Shown here piece by piece: positions 17,769 to 25,696 of a stretch of DNA of 64,000 bases. How positions within the stretch are numbered: position 1 is the stretch's first letter; each line of letters starts with the position of its first letter. Under the pieces are notes generated by a model, which saw nothing but the letters and a program-made list of their open reading frames with translations, was not told the origin of the DNA and searched no databases. The stretch is from CAG-964 sp902789345 (GTDB lineage Bacteria; Bacillota; Clostridia; Oscillospirales; Acutalibacteraceae), in NCBI GenBank assembly GCA_052117325.1, contig JBQKJJ010000010.1; one strand, given 5' to 3'. A program made the translations under genes and the position numbers.

Positions 17769-20030
17769 ATGAACAACTTTAAACGAGTTGTTGCAGTAGT
17801 AGTAGCTATAATGCTTGTTGTTACCTGTGGCGCCATTTCAGTAAGTGCAGCCACAACAGACAACGCAAAGGTAGCTGCAAACGGCAGTGGTATTACTATA
17901 CATTACTATGGTTCATCTACTACGCCAAATATATACTACTGGAACAGCTTACCTACTAACATAGACTCGCCTTCTTATCCTGGCCCAAATATGACCAGAG
18001 ATACTTCTGCGGCAGGTCCTAACTGTTATACATACAGATTTAACAATGTTACTAAAATAAACTTCTTGTTTGTTGAAAACGGTAAACAGTCTAAGGAGCT
18101 TACAAGAGAGTACAATGCATCAAACAATGGTGACTGGTGGTACAAGGACGGCAAATGGTACAAGCAGGACCCATACCAGTTTGATGATTATGAGCGTACA
18201 GACTTGCGTGAAGATTCTATATACTTCATCATTACAACCCGTTTCTATGATGGCGACACAGGCAACAATGTTCACTGCTGGGAGGACGCAAAGGCAAACA
18301 ACCCTGACAGCGACCCTGCTTGGCGTGGCGACTTTAAGGGACTTATTCAAAAGCTGGACTACATTAAGGCTCTTGGCTTTAGCGCAGTATGGATTACACC
18401 TGTAGTTTCAAACTGTAGTGGTTACGACTATCACGGTTACCATGCATTCGACTTTACAACAGTTGACCCTCGTTATGAGAGTGACGACACAACTTTTGAA
18501 GATGTAATTGCCGCTGCACACGACAGAGATATGAAAATAATCCAGGACGTTGTTTGGAACCACACTTCAAACTTCGGTGAAGCAAAGCTTGCACCAATGT
18601 TTGACAGAACTTACAACAAAATTCAGGACCTTGGTTCTATAGATTGTCTTAAAGTAAAAGAGGGCTCTGTTCTTCAGCAAAAATTCCCTAACTATGACTC
18701 TATGGACGGTACTTCACAGTACAAGGTAGCCAGACTTGGGGTTATGAAGGAAGATGCCAACGACACAAAGAATTATTATCACCACGATAAATCCCTAAGC
18801 TATGGTTCTTATACCGAGCAGACAGGTCAAATGGCTGATGACTGTGTTGATATAAACACAGAAAATCCGGAGGTAGCTGAGTACCTAACATCTACATACA
18901 AAAATTATGTTGATATGGGTGTTGACGCATTCCGTCTTGATACAGAAAAGCATATTAACCGCTGGACACTTAACAGCGCTTACTTCCCTGCATTTTCTGA
19001 CGTTAAAAACTTCTATATCTTTGGTGAGGTTTGTGCAAGAAGAAGAGAAGCAGTAAATGAGGGCGGTTTGTCAGACTCGTGTTTCTTCTACACATGGAAA
19101 GAAACAGACAGCAGCTGGACAAATAACTGGAGCAATACAGATATGAAGTCCAACTATGACAATGCTGTTAAGCATTTTGGTAAGTACAATACAAACTCAC
19201 CTGTAGAAAAGAGTAACAATGCATTCCTAAACGGTAACGATTACCATACTCCTGACTACAGCAAGGCAAACGGTACAGGTACTATTGACTTTACAATGCA
19301 CTGGAACTTCTATACAGCTCGTGATGCATACAACTCAGCACTTAGCGAAGACGCTTTGTTCAACGACTCTACTTGGAATGTTGTATATGTAGATTCACAC
19401 GACTATAGCCCTGACGAGTGCCAGTATGTTCGTTACAATGCCGGTACACAGGCTTGGGCAGAGAATATGTGCCTAATGTTTACATTCCGTGGTATTCCTT
19501 GTATTTACTACGGTTCTGAAGTTGAGTTTATGAAAGGTCAGCGTATTGACGAAGGTCCAAACATACCTCTAAGTAAATCAGGTCGTGCTTACTTTGGTGA
19601 TTATCTTGAGGGCAATGTTACAGCTTCAGGCTTTGGTGACTACACAGCCAACGGCAAGGTTTCTGAAACACTAAGCAGCGCACTGTCGCAGCAGCTAATT
19701 AAGCTGAACAAGATTAGAAGAGCTGTTCCTGCACTGCAAAAGGGCCAGTATGCTTCTGTTGGCGAAATGTGCTTCAAGCGTGGCTATACAGACCCTGAAA
19801 CAGGCGAAAAGAGCTTTGCTTGCGTAGCAGTAACAAACGGCGCTACATTCTCAAATATACCAAACGGTAAGTATATTGACGCAGTAACAGGTGATGTTAA
19901 AAATGTTACAAACGGCACACTTTCAGTAAGTGCTTCCGGTAAGGGTAACTGCAGAGTTTATGTTCTAAGCTCAAACGGTTACACAGGCATTAGCGGTAAA
20001 ATCGGTAACACTACAACATACCTAAAGTAA
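17769..20030 (+). CDS. Secreted alpha-amylase (GH13) with N-terminal CBM26-like module, copy 2
   Basis: 753-residue paralogue of the preceding gene, with the same order: signal peptide 1-28, CBM26-like module about 38-135, GH13 barrel, C-terminal beta domain ending in SGKIGNTTTYLK. Catalytic regions: I DVVWNHTSNF (about 260), canonical; II AFRLDTEKHI (nucleophile about 390); III FGEVC (about 420); IV DSHDY (about 544). Long blocks are identical in protein to copy 1, for example DGDTGNNVHCW and NNAFLNGNDYHTPDYSK-like segments, showing a tandem duplication followed by divergence, mostly in the central loops and the substrate-facing stretch after region I. No dockerin. The last gene of the plus-strand starch run before a strong terminator. 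Confidence 0.93.
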   Translation: MNNFKRVVAVVVAIMLVVTCGAISVSAATTDNAKVAANGSGITIHYYGSSTTPNIYYWNSLPTNIDSPSYPGPNMTRDTSAAGPNCYTYRFNNVTKINFLFVENGKQSKELTREYNASNNGDWWYKDGKWYKQDPYQFDDYERTDLREDSIYFIITTRFYDGDTGNNVHCWEDAKANNPDSDPAWRGDFKGLIQKLDYIKALGFSAVWITPVVSNCSGYDYHGYHAFDFTTVDPRYESDDTTFEDVIAAAHDRDMKIIQDVVWNHTSNFGEAKLAPMFDRTYNKIQDLGSIDCLKVKEGSVLQQKFPNYDSMDGTSQYKVARLGVMKEDANDTKNYYHHDKSLSYGSYTEQTGQMADDCVDINTENPEVAEYLTSTYKNYVDMGVDAFRLDTEKHINRWTLNSAYFPAFSDVKNFYIFGEVCARRREAVNEGGLSDSCFFYTWKETDSSWTNNWSNTDMKSNYDNAVKHFGKYNTNSPVEKSNNAFLNGNDYHTPDYSKANGTGTIDFTMHWNFYTARDAYNSALSEDALFNDSTWNVVYVDSHDYSPDECQYVRYNAGTQAWAENMCLMFTFRGIPCIYYGSEVEFMKGQRIDEGPNIPLSKSGRAYFGDYLEGNVTASGFGDYTANGKVSETLSSALSQQLIKLNKIRRAVPALQKGQYASVGEMCFKRGYTDPETGEKSFACVAVTNGATFSNIPNGKYIDAVTGDVKNVTNGTLSVSASGKGNCRVYVLSSNGYTGISGKIGNTTTYLK

Positions 20031-20076
20031 AAATAACAATTACAATTACAATTACATAGCTTAGTTGTTACGAAAA

Positions 20077-20114
20077 AAAACGGTCTTAATCCTATATGGG
20101 TTAAGGCCGTTTTT
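20077..20114 (+). terminator. Terminator of the starch gene run
   Basis: AAAACGGTCTTAATCC (20077-20092) pairs with GGGTTAAGGCCGTTTT (20098-20113), 5-nt loop; the stem itself ends in a T run. Confidence 0.88.
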
Positions 20115-20178
20115 AAATATGCAGATTGCAAAAATCCAAAGGCGTAAAAGCATAATGTAATAAGCCACTGTTGTTAAT

Positions 20179-20289
20179 TATACTAATTATCAATTAAACG
20201 CTTCAGCAAGACACTGCCCTGCGGTGATACTTGTAATGGTACTTTGAGAGGGGTTTTGGATAACCACAGTAGTTGGTTTTGTTAAAGTG
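20179..20289 (+). repeat. Dispersed intergenic repeat, copy A
   Basis: This 111-bp non-coding segment recurs inverted at 63279-63384 with about 90 percent identity and a few small gaps. Both ends are sharp: TATACTAATTATCAATTAAA on the left and GGTTTTGTTAAAGTG on the right. Both copies lie just downstream of a terminator behind a gene for a secreted, starch-related or surface protein. It does not look like an insertion sequence because no ORF is present. Confidence 0.85.
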
Positions 20290-20425
20290 ATTTATTGGAT
20301 TTTAGTATTAGTAGTAGAAATAACACTATAAATTAAAAGATTTTTACTTGTGTAGGTTTTTAATTTTGAGTATGATATGTAGTGTTGTATTTTATAAATT
20401 GCCCAAGGGCAGAGGAGGAAGAATT

Positions 20426-20911
20426 TTGAGAAGAAAAGACAGACAGGTTACAAACCAAGATGAAATCATTGACATTATTAAACGCTGTGATGTATGCCGT
20501 TTGGCATTGAATACAGATACTTTCCCATACATAGTACCGCTGAATTTTGGATTTACAGTAGATAACTGCGGCACTATAACCCTTTATTTTCACGGTGCAA
20601 AGCAGGGTGAAAAGCATATTTTAATCCAAAAGGACAACAGAGCAGCCTTTGAAATGGACTGCAGCCACCGGCTTATTCCGCAAACTAACGGCAACAGCTG
20701 CAGCTGTACTATGAATTACGAAAGCGTTGTGGGTACAGGAAAAATAGAATATGTTGCCGACAGCGAAAAGGAAAAGGCTCTTGCTGTACTTATGAATCAC
20801 TACCACACTGTGCAGAAGTATAGCTTTAATAAAAATATGGTTGACAATACAGCAGTTTTTAAGCTGACAGTACAGCATATTGCTGCTAAAAGAAGAGATG
20901 GATTGGCTTAA
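20426..20911 (+). CDS. Pyridoxamine 5'-phosphate oxidase-fold flavoprotein (NimA-like)
   Basis: 161-residue FMN-binding split-barrel protein of the family that includes NimA nitroimidazole reductases. TTG 20426 is chosen as start because AGGAGG (20413-20418) is 7 nt upstream and the family typically begins MRRKDRxV; longer in-frame versions add an unconserved head. Characteristic motifs are CRLALNTDTFPYIVPLNFGF (about 24-43), LYFHGAKQGEKH (about 54-65), FEMDCSH and NYESVVGTGKI. It is probably a cytosolic reductase or oxidase of an unknown small substrate. It stands alone between starch-system genes; no functional link is visible. Confidence 0.87.
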   Translation: MRRKDRQVTNQDEIIDIIKRCDVCRLALNTDTFPYIVPLNFGFTVDNCGTITLYFHGAKQGEKHILIQKDNRAAFEMDCSHRLIPQTNGNSCSCTMNYESVVGTGKIEYVADSEKEKALAVLMNHYHTVQKYSFNKNMVDNTAVFKLTVQHIAAKRRDGLA

Positions 20912-21242
20912 TTAGGGCTTAATTTTGTGAATAATGCACAAACAAGTTGGCTTTATTTCTGCAACAAGAGTTAGTGAAAACAAATCCCCTATGGCGAAAA
21001 ATGTCGAAATTTGGTGGTAAAATATATTTACAGGTAATATAAGGTAAATAATTTTAGAACAGTCTTTTATTTATATACTTTTAGATCGGTAAAATAGTTG
21101 CCGCCGAAATTTTTAAATTCTAAAGAATCCCTTGCTTAAATAAAGACGCATTTTTGTGCAGAGTGGGGGCGGTGTGAGATGTTGAGGCGATTTTCTGCTT
21201 TTACCGATTTCAGGTGTTAGTTTGGTTTAGGGGAACGGTTTT
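20912..21242. other. Intergenic region upstream of a dockerin gene
   Basis: 331 bp, AT-rich. A single heptamer TGTCGAA at 21002-21008 resembles a Spo0A box but could be chance. No clear -35/-10 pair and no strong hairpin. AGGGGAA lies just before the ATG at 21243. Confidence 0.4.
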
Positions 21243-22691
21243 ATGGGGAAAATTATAGGTTGTTTGGCTAAGTGTAAAAACCTTATGCTTTGCGTAGGCG
21301 TGTTGGCAGCTGCCTTTGCATTTTCTGTTGGTGCAAGTGTTTATGCTGCAAATAAACAGATTATAAATAATATGGGAGATAACGCAAGGCTTACAGTAAA
21401 CGAAAGCGGTGCGTATGTTGTCAGCTACAACCACAGCAGTGTAGCTGTAAATTACATTACAGGTGAGGGCTGCGATACACGCCGTTTTAACACAGAGGGA
21501 GAAATAAAATATATTTATGTAGGTCAAAACTGTATTTACGCAATGTGCGTAAGCGGTGAACAAATATACCTAAACTGTTATTTTTTCAGTAACGACTCGG
21601 TGTATTATTATCCCTTTAATAATGTTAAAATTAACGGTAACTACAAATTTTGCGTAAGCAATGACCGTGTTTTCTTTGCTGAAAGCGGTGAAATTTCTAC
21701 AACTTTTTACTGCTACTCTGTTTATGGAGAATATCTTTACAGCTTTACTCTTGACCGAGTAACTGATTTTGCCATAAACCAAAGGGAGGACACACTGTTT
21801 ATTTTGTCCCAAAGCAAAATATATACCGTTAATGCTGCTGACAATAGTACGCCATTACTGCAAATGCAGACTAATGTTATGTATTCTGAAATATATGTAA
21901 CAGATAATACGGTTTTTGATTATGACGGCTGTATTGCCGATGTTGCCGCAGATGTGTTTATAGAAAGCGGTATACAGTGCGGGAAAATGAACGGCGGTGT
22001 AGTAAATAAATACTACTGTAGATATGCCAACGGCAGAATATACGGCTATGATGTAACCGGGGCTGAAAATATATTGTACAATACCGACTATACAGGCAAT
22101 GCACAAATGTGCAGTTTTAATGATAATCTTTACTTGTTGTACGACGACGGTACCTTTGAGATAATAAACAGCAGTGAGCTTTCCTTTCCTGTAATTCCCA
22201 CAGTACCTACGGAAAATCCGACAGCTGCAACAAAACCTCCTAAAAAGCCTGTTGTACCAACAGAGCCGGGCAGTGAACATACAGCCCGTATTTTTGCGGT
22301 AAACAGTTACAGTTTAGATGCCAAGCGTTCTATTATTTGGGATATACCTGCAGGTACAACAATAGCACAGCTTAAAAACGGAATAACATCAACCGGCTAT
22401 GATGTTGAAATATACAGTAAAAGCAATGTAAAGAAAACAAGCGGCAAGGTGGGCACAGACTGTACTATGCGGCTTAAGCATAACGGCAGTGAATACGGGG
22501 CGTATAAGCTGTCTGTCTTAGGCGATTTGACAGGTGAGGGGAATGTTAGCTCAAGTGACTCCGCAACTTTAAGCGAATATTTTATGGAAAGCACCACATT
22601 AACAGAACCCCAGCTTTTGGCGGCGGACTGCAATAAGGACGGAAATGTAACAGGCGCAGACCTTGTAAAGCTGGCAAAAAATAATTTGTAA
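21243..22691 (+). CDS. Dockerin-bearing secreted protein with repetitive beta-rich N-terminal domain
   Basis: 482 residues. An N-terminal hydrophobic segment (about 10-36, ending VYAAN) is a signal peptide or anchor. Residues about 40-315 are beta-rich with recurring Tyr/Phe-Val strands (YIYVGQNCIYAMCV, FCVSNDRVFFAE, LFILSQSKIYTV, NDNLYLLYDDGTFEI), a pattern that suggests a beta-propeller, though I cannot assign a family. A linker TENPTAATKPPKKPVVPTEP (about 324-343) and a small domain follow. The C-terminus (about 424-482) is dockerin-like: DLTGEGNVSSSDSATLSEYF and DCNKDGNVTGADLVKLAKNNL. It would therefore attach to a cohesin scaffold. No glycosidase motif is present. It is followed at 54 bp by two micro-genes. 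Confidence 0.82.
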   Translation: MGKIIGCLAKCKNLMLCVGVLAAAFAFSVGASVYAANKQIINNMGDNARLTVNESGAYVVSYNHSSVAVNYITGEGCDTRRFNTEGEIKYIYVGQNCIYAMCVSGEQIYLNCYFFSNDSVYYYPFNNVKINGNYKFCVSNDRVFFAESGEISTTFYCYSVYGEYLYSFTLDRVTDFAINQREDTLFILSQSKIYTVNAADNSTPLLQMQTNVMYSEIYVTDNTVFDYDGCIADVAADVFIESGIQCGKMNGGVVNKYYCRYANGRIYGYDVTGAENILYNTDYTGNAQMCSFNDNLYLLYDDGTFEIINSSELSFPVIPTVPTENPTAATKPPKKPVVPTEPGSEHTARIFAVNSYSLDAKRSIIWDIPAGTTIAQLKNGITSTGYDVEIYSKSNVKKTSGKVGTDCTMRLKHNGSEYGAYKLSVLGDLTGEGNVSSSDSATLSEYFMESTTLTEPQLLAADCNKDGNVTGADLVKLAKNNL

Positions 22692-22745
22692 CCACTTAAT
22701 GATAAATGCGTATTATGTAGTAAAAGTCTTAGGTGGTGAAAGGGT

Positions 22746-22892
22746 ATGCGACGCCCAAAAAAGAAATGCTGTAACGGTGGCTTAATATTTGGTATTGGAT
22801 TACTTATAGGAACACTGCTTCCATGTAGGTTTGTAGTAGTGATTTCCGCCGTTGTAATTTGCATATTGTCTTTATTTACATTTAAACATTAA
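22746..22892 (+). CDS. 48-residue membrane protein
   Basis: Small gene, ATG 22746 preceded by AGGTGGTGAAAGGG. The product starts with a basic, Cys-containing head (MRRPKKKCCNGG) followed by two hydrophobic stretches, GLIFGIGLLIGTLLPCRF and VVVISAVVICILSLF, and ends FKH. The pattern is seen in many tiny clostridial membrane peptides, but I know no function. It ends 13 nt before the spoVM start, so the two are surely cotranscribed and perhaps translationally coupled; a role in sporulation or at the forespore membrane is a reasonable guess only. Confidence 0.7.
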   Translation: MRRPKKKCCNGGLIFGIGLLIGTLLPCRFVVVISAVVICILSLFTFKH

Positions 22893-22905
22893 TGGAGGTT
22901 ATGTT

Positions 22906-22998
22906 ATGAAATTTGTAGTAATTGACAATCCAAAGTTCTGGGGCTTTATTTTAAGAAAAATATACGGCATAAAAAAGCTTGACCTTACACAAAACTAA
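22906..22998 (+). CDS. spoVM: SpoVM-like sporulation peptide
   Basis: 30-residue amphipathic peptide, ATG 22906 behind GGAGG (22894-22898). Compared from memory with the 26-residue SpoVM of Bacillus subtilis it keeps M1, K2, F3, I6, P9, K10, F11, G13, I15, R17 and G21, that is 11 of 26 positions with no gaps. Pro9, known to matter for recognising the curved forespore membrane, is kept. In Bacillus SpoVM marks the forespore surface and recruits the SpoIVA coat base. The C-terminus is four residues longer (KKLDLTQN). The gene is far below usual annotation cutoffs. It implies that the host forms endospores. Confidence 0.9.
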   Translation: MKFVVIDNPKFWGFILRKIYGIKKLDLTQN

Positions 22999-23048
22999 GC
23001 AAGCACATATAAACTGAGGCTTGGCTGTTTATAAAATACAGCTTGCTT
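22997..23048 (+). terminator. Possible terminator after spoVM
   Basis: AAGCAAGC (22997-23004) pairs with GCTTGCTT (23041-23048); long loop and only a short T run, so weak. Confidence 0.4.
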
Positions 23049-23127
23049 TAACAATGTAACCTAGACTTTTGCAAATGTTAAGCACCGCCAAGTGTAATAC
23101 CCCAAATTATAATTAGCTCATATACAT

Positions 23128-23174
23128 AAAAACACAGAAAGCAGTTTAAACGGGTAAATGCTTTCTGTGTTTTT
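23128..23174. terminator. Bidirectional terminator between spoVM unit and rmuC
   Basis: AAAAACACAGAAAGCA (23128-23143) pairs perfectly with TGCTTTCTGTGTTTTT (23159-23174). A and T flanks suit both strands. Confidence 0.85.
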
Positions 23175-23191
23175 CATTTGTGTATTTAACT

Positions 23192-24424
23192 TTAATCCCC
23201 AATGTCAGTATTGGATAAATCTGCAAGCCTGCGCTGTATTTGTCTGGTGCGTACACCTACAAGCTTATCAAGGTCACTGTTTACCTGGGTAATTCTGCGT
23301 TGGGTTTGAGTAAGTACCTCTTCAAAATTGTCAAATTCGGTTTTTACAGAGTTTAGCACCTGCCATACCTCGGTGCTTCTTTGCTGTACTGCCAAAGTTT
23401 TAAAGCCCATTTGCAGACTGTTCAGCAGTGCCGCCATTGTGCTGGGGCCGGCTATATTTACTTTGTATTCACGTTGAAGTGTTTCTACAAGTCCACGGCT
23501 TACTGCCTCGGCATATAGGCCCTCACAGGGCAGGAACATAATGGCAAAGTCTGTAGTTGCCGGTGGATTTATATATTTGTTGTGAATGTCCTTTGCTTCG
23601 TTTTTCATTGTAGAAACAAGGTTTTTAACTGCGGCATTTATTTCTTCTTTATTGCCGTTTTCCTGGGCTGTTAATACAGCGTGGTAGGTGTCGGCAGGAA
23701 ATTTGGAATCTATAGGCAGGTACACAAAGGAGTGGTTGTCGTTAGGAAGCTTTATAGCATACTCTACAGGGTTGCGTGTGCTTTTGTTGGTTACTACATT
23801 TTCCTGATACTGCTCAGGAGAGAGTATTTCTTTTAGTATAGCGCCTAACTGTATTTCGCCAAGCATACCTCTTGTTTTTACATTTGAAAGTACCTTTTTA
23901 AGGTCGCCTACTCCGGCGGCAAGGCTTTGCATTTCGCCTAAGCCCTTATATACCTGCTCCAGCCTTTGGTTTACAAGTGCAAAGGACTGCGTCATTTTGG
24001 CGTCAATAGTTTTTTGAAGCTCTTTATCAACAAGGTTGCGCATTTCGTCCAGCTTGCTGTTGTTGTCACGCTGAATATATTCCAGCCTTTTTTCTACAGC
24101 TTCACGAATATTGTTTAACTGTATTTCGTTGTTGCTTGAAAAGCCTGATAAACGGTGCTCAAGCTGTTCAAGCCGCTTAATTTGTGCATTGTCGCTGTTC
24201 TCTTGCTTTTCGGCAAGCAGTTCAGCCATATTTTTAACCGAATTTGTAACCGTGGCATTCATTTCTATGCGGTTGTTTCTGTTTGTTTCGTCGATATAGG
24301 CTTTTATGTCCTCTGTGTTGCTGGCGTGGTCAGGCTTCTTTTTACTGTTTATGATAATTATTATATTTAAAATAAGTATTACAGCCAGCAAGACCATACA
24401 TATTGCAATAAGTAGTACATCCAT
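23192..24424 (-). CDS. rmuC: DNA recombination protein RmuC
   Basis: 410 residues, normal for RmuC. An N-terminal transmembrane helix (about 4-27) anchors it; a long coiled coil (about 35-165) follows; the C-terminal RmuC nuclease-like domain (about 175-385) has the family blocks TRGMLGEIQLGAILKEIL, YLPIDSKFPADTYHAVL, FAIMFLPCEGLYAEAV and IAGPSTMAALLNSLQMGF. The family limits recombination at inverted repeats in E. coli. It is the only gene in its transcript, with a shared terminator downstream. The conserved D in PIDSKFP and E in PCEGLY fit the presumed PD-(D/E)XK-like active site. Confidence 0.93.
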   Translation of the reverse strand: MDVLLIAICMVLLAVILILNIIIIINSKKKPDHASNTEDIKAYIDETNRNNRIEMNATVTNSVKNMAELLAEKQENSDNAQIKRLEQLEHRLSGFSSNNEIQLNNIREAVEKRLEYIQRDNNSKLDEMRNLVDKELQKTIDAKMTQSFALVNQRLEQVYKGLGEMQSLAAGVGDLKKVLSNVKTRGMLGEIQLGAILKEILSPEQYQENVVTNKSTRNPVEYAIKLPNDNHSFVYLPIDSKFPADTYHAVLTAQENGNKEEINAAVKNLVSTMKNEAKDIHNKYINPPATTDFAIMFLPCEGLYAEAVSRGLVETLQREYKVNIAGPSTMAALLNSLQMGFKTLAVQQRSTEVWQVLNSVKTEFDNFEEVLTQTQRRITQVNSDLDKLVGVRTRQIQRRLADLSNTDIGD

Positions 24425-24477
24425 TTTTTATTACCCCACTTGTTTAGTATAAAACAAGTATATATTTATGGGGTTAA

Positions 24478-25440
24478 TTAGTCAACCGCTTCTGGCGTGG
24501 GTGTACCATTAGTTGTACAGCTGAATAAAGTTTCTATTACCTTGTCGCAGTTAGGCGGAGAGTACAAAAAGCTGTCCATATGGTTACCTGTAAAATAATA
24601 TTTTGGCGGTGCCGGTTTATAGCGCTGTTCAAAAGTGTCTATAATAATCAGTTTAATTTTCATACGCTCAGGTATAATGTTTTTAATGTATACGCTTGCC
24701 TGACTTCCCGGGGTAATGCCGTCCTTTATTTCTGCAAGACCGGCTATATTGGGGGTAAGCTCTACAAAAGCGCCGTATTGTTCAACTGTGCGTATAATGC
24801 CGGCTACTGTTTCGCCTACGCTGAAATTGCTTGCGTTTTCCTGCCAAGTACCCAGCAGTTCCTTGTGGGTTAGGCTTATTCTACCGTTTTCTATGCTTTT
24901 AACAACTGCCCGAATATCCATACCTACGCTAAAGCGTTCCCGTGGGTGGTCTATTCTTGATACCGATATTGTGTCTATAGGAATCAGCGAAACTATACCA
25001 CAGCCAACATCGGCAAATGCGCCAAACGGCTCCAGGTGCGTTATGCGGGCGTTAATAACATCGCCGCTGCTAAGGCTTGCTATATACTGCTGCATACACC
25101 GCTGCTGTGCTTTACTTCGGGATAGTATAGCAACAGTTGCTCCGTCTGTATTTTTCTTAAAATCGGTTATAATAAAGGAAACAGGCCTGTTTACTCTGGA
25201 AATAATGGCAATGTCACGCACCTTGCCCTCTTTAATTCCAAGAGCGCCCTCCTCTCGAGGGATAATTCCTTTAATACAGCCCATATCTACAATTAAATTG
25301 TGCTCGGCGTCACATATTATAGCCCGTGCCTCAAGTATTTTTTCTTCAAAAAATGCCTCGTTTAAGGCGTTTATCGACTTAAAGCATCTGGCGTTTTCAG
25401 GCTTTTCTATGAGAATTCCCTCAGGATAAAATTCTATCAT
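24478..25440 (-). CDS. S1-domain RNA-binding protein (RpsA-like)
   Basis: 320 residues from ATG 25440, chosen because GGAGGAAAG lies immediately upstream at about 25444-25452; a slightly longer frame would overlap that site. Three OB-fold repeats are visible: a degenerate one at about 36-110 (AIICDAEHNLIVDMGCIKGIIP), a good S1 domain at 126-194 (GDVINARITHLEPFGAFADVG) and another at 208-265 (GETVAGIIRTVEQYGAFVELTPNIAGLAEI). It probably binds mRNA or ribosomes as a short S1 homologue. Clostridial versions of this protein often stand in for ribosomal protein S1, but the C-terminal 55 residues here are unrelated to S1 and end TNGTPTPEAVD. Confidence 0.85.
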   Translation of the reverse strand: MIEFYPEGILIEKPENARCFKSINALNEAFFEEKILEARAIICDAEHNLIVDMGCIKGIIPREEGALGIKEGKVRDIAIISRVNRPVSFIITDFKKNTDGATVAILSRSKAQQRCMQQYIASLSSGDVINARITHLEPFGAFADVGCGIVSLIPIDTISVSRIDHPRERFSVGMDIRAVVKSIENGRISLTHKELLGTWQENASNFSVGETVAGIIRTVEQYGAFVELTPNIAGLAEIKDGITPGSQASVYIKNIIPERMKIKLIIIDTFEQRYKPAPPKYYFTGNHMDSFLYSPPNCDKVIETLFSCTTNGTPTPEAVD

Positions 25441-25635
25441 TTTCTTTCCTCCCAATTATTACAGCTAGGAAATTATATGCCGCAGTAAAAAAATTTATTC
25501 TATACTGTGGGGAAAATCCGTCCTTAAAATAATACAGGGCTTTCGGATTTTATGGCTTGTTGCCATAAATCAGGCTGTTTATTTAGGAAAAATAGGAAGA
25601 GTTTGTAAATTATCTTTTAAGTTAAAACAAACATA

Positions 25636-25664
25636 TTGCATTAATTATGGTTTTATACTAAAAT
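25636..25664 (+). promoter_or_regulatory. Promoter of cyclophilin gene
   Basis: TTGCAT (25636-25641), 17-nt spacer, TAAAAT (25659-25664), 32 bp upstream of ATG 25697. Confidence 0.65.
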
Positions 25665-25696
25665 GAAGCTATGTTTTATGAAAAGAGGACTTATAA

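Noticed and set aside
21002..21008. Spo0A box (TGTCGAA) upstream of the dockerin gene
   Set aside because: A single 7-mer is expected several times by chance in 64 kb and there is no clear promoter next to it.
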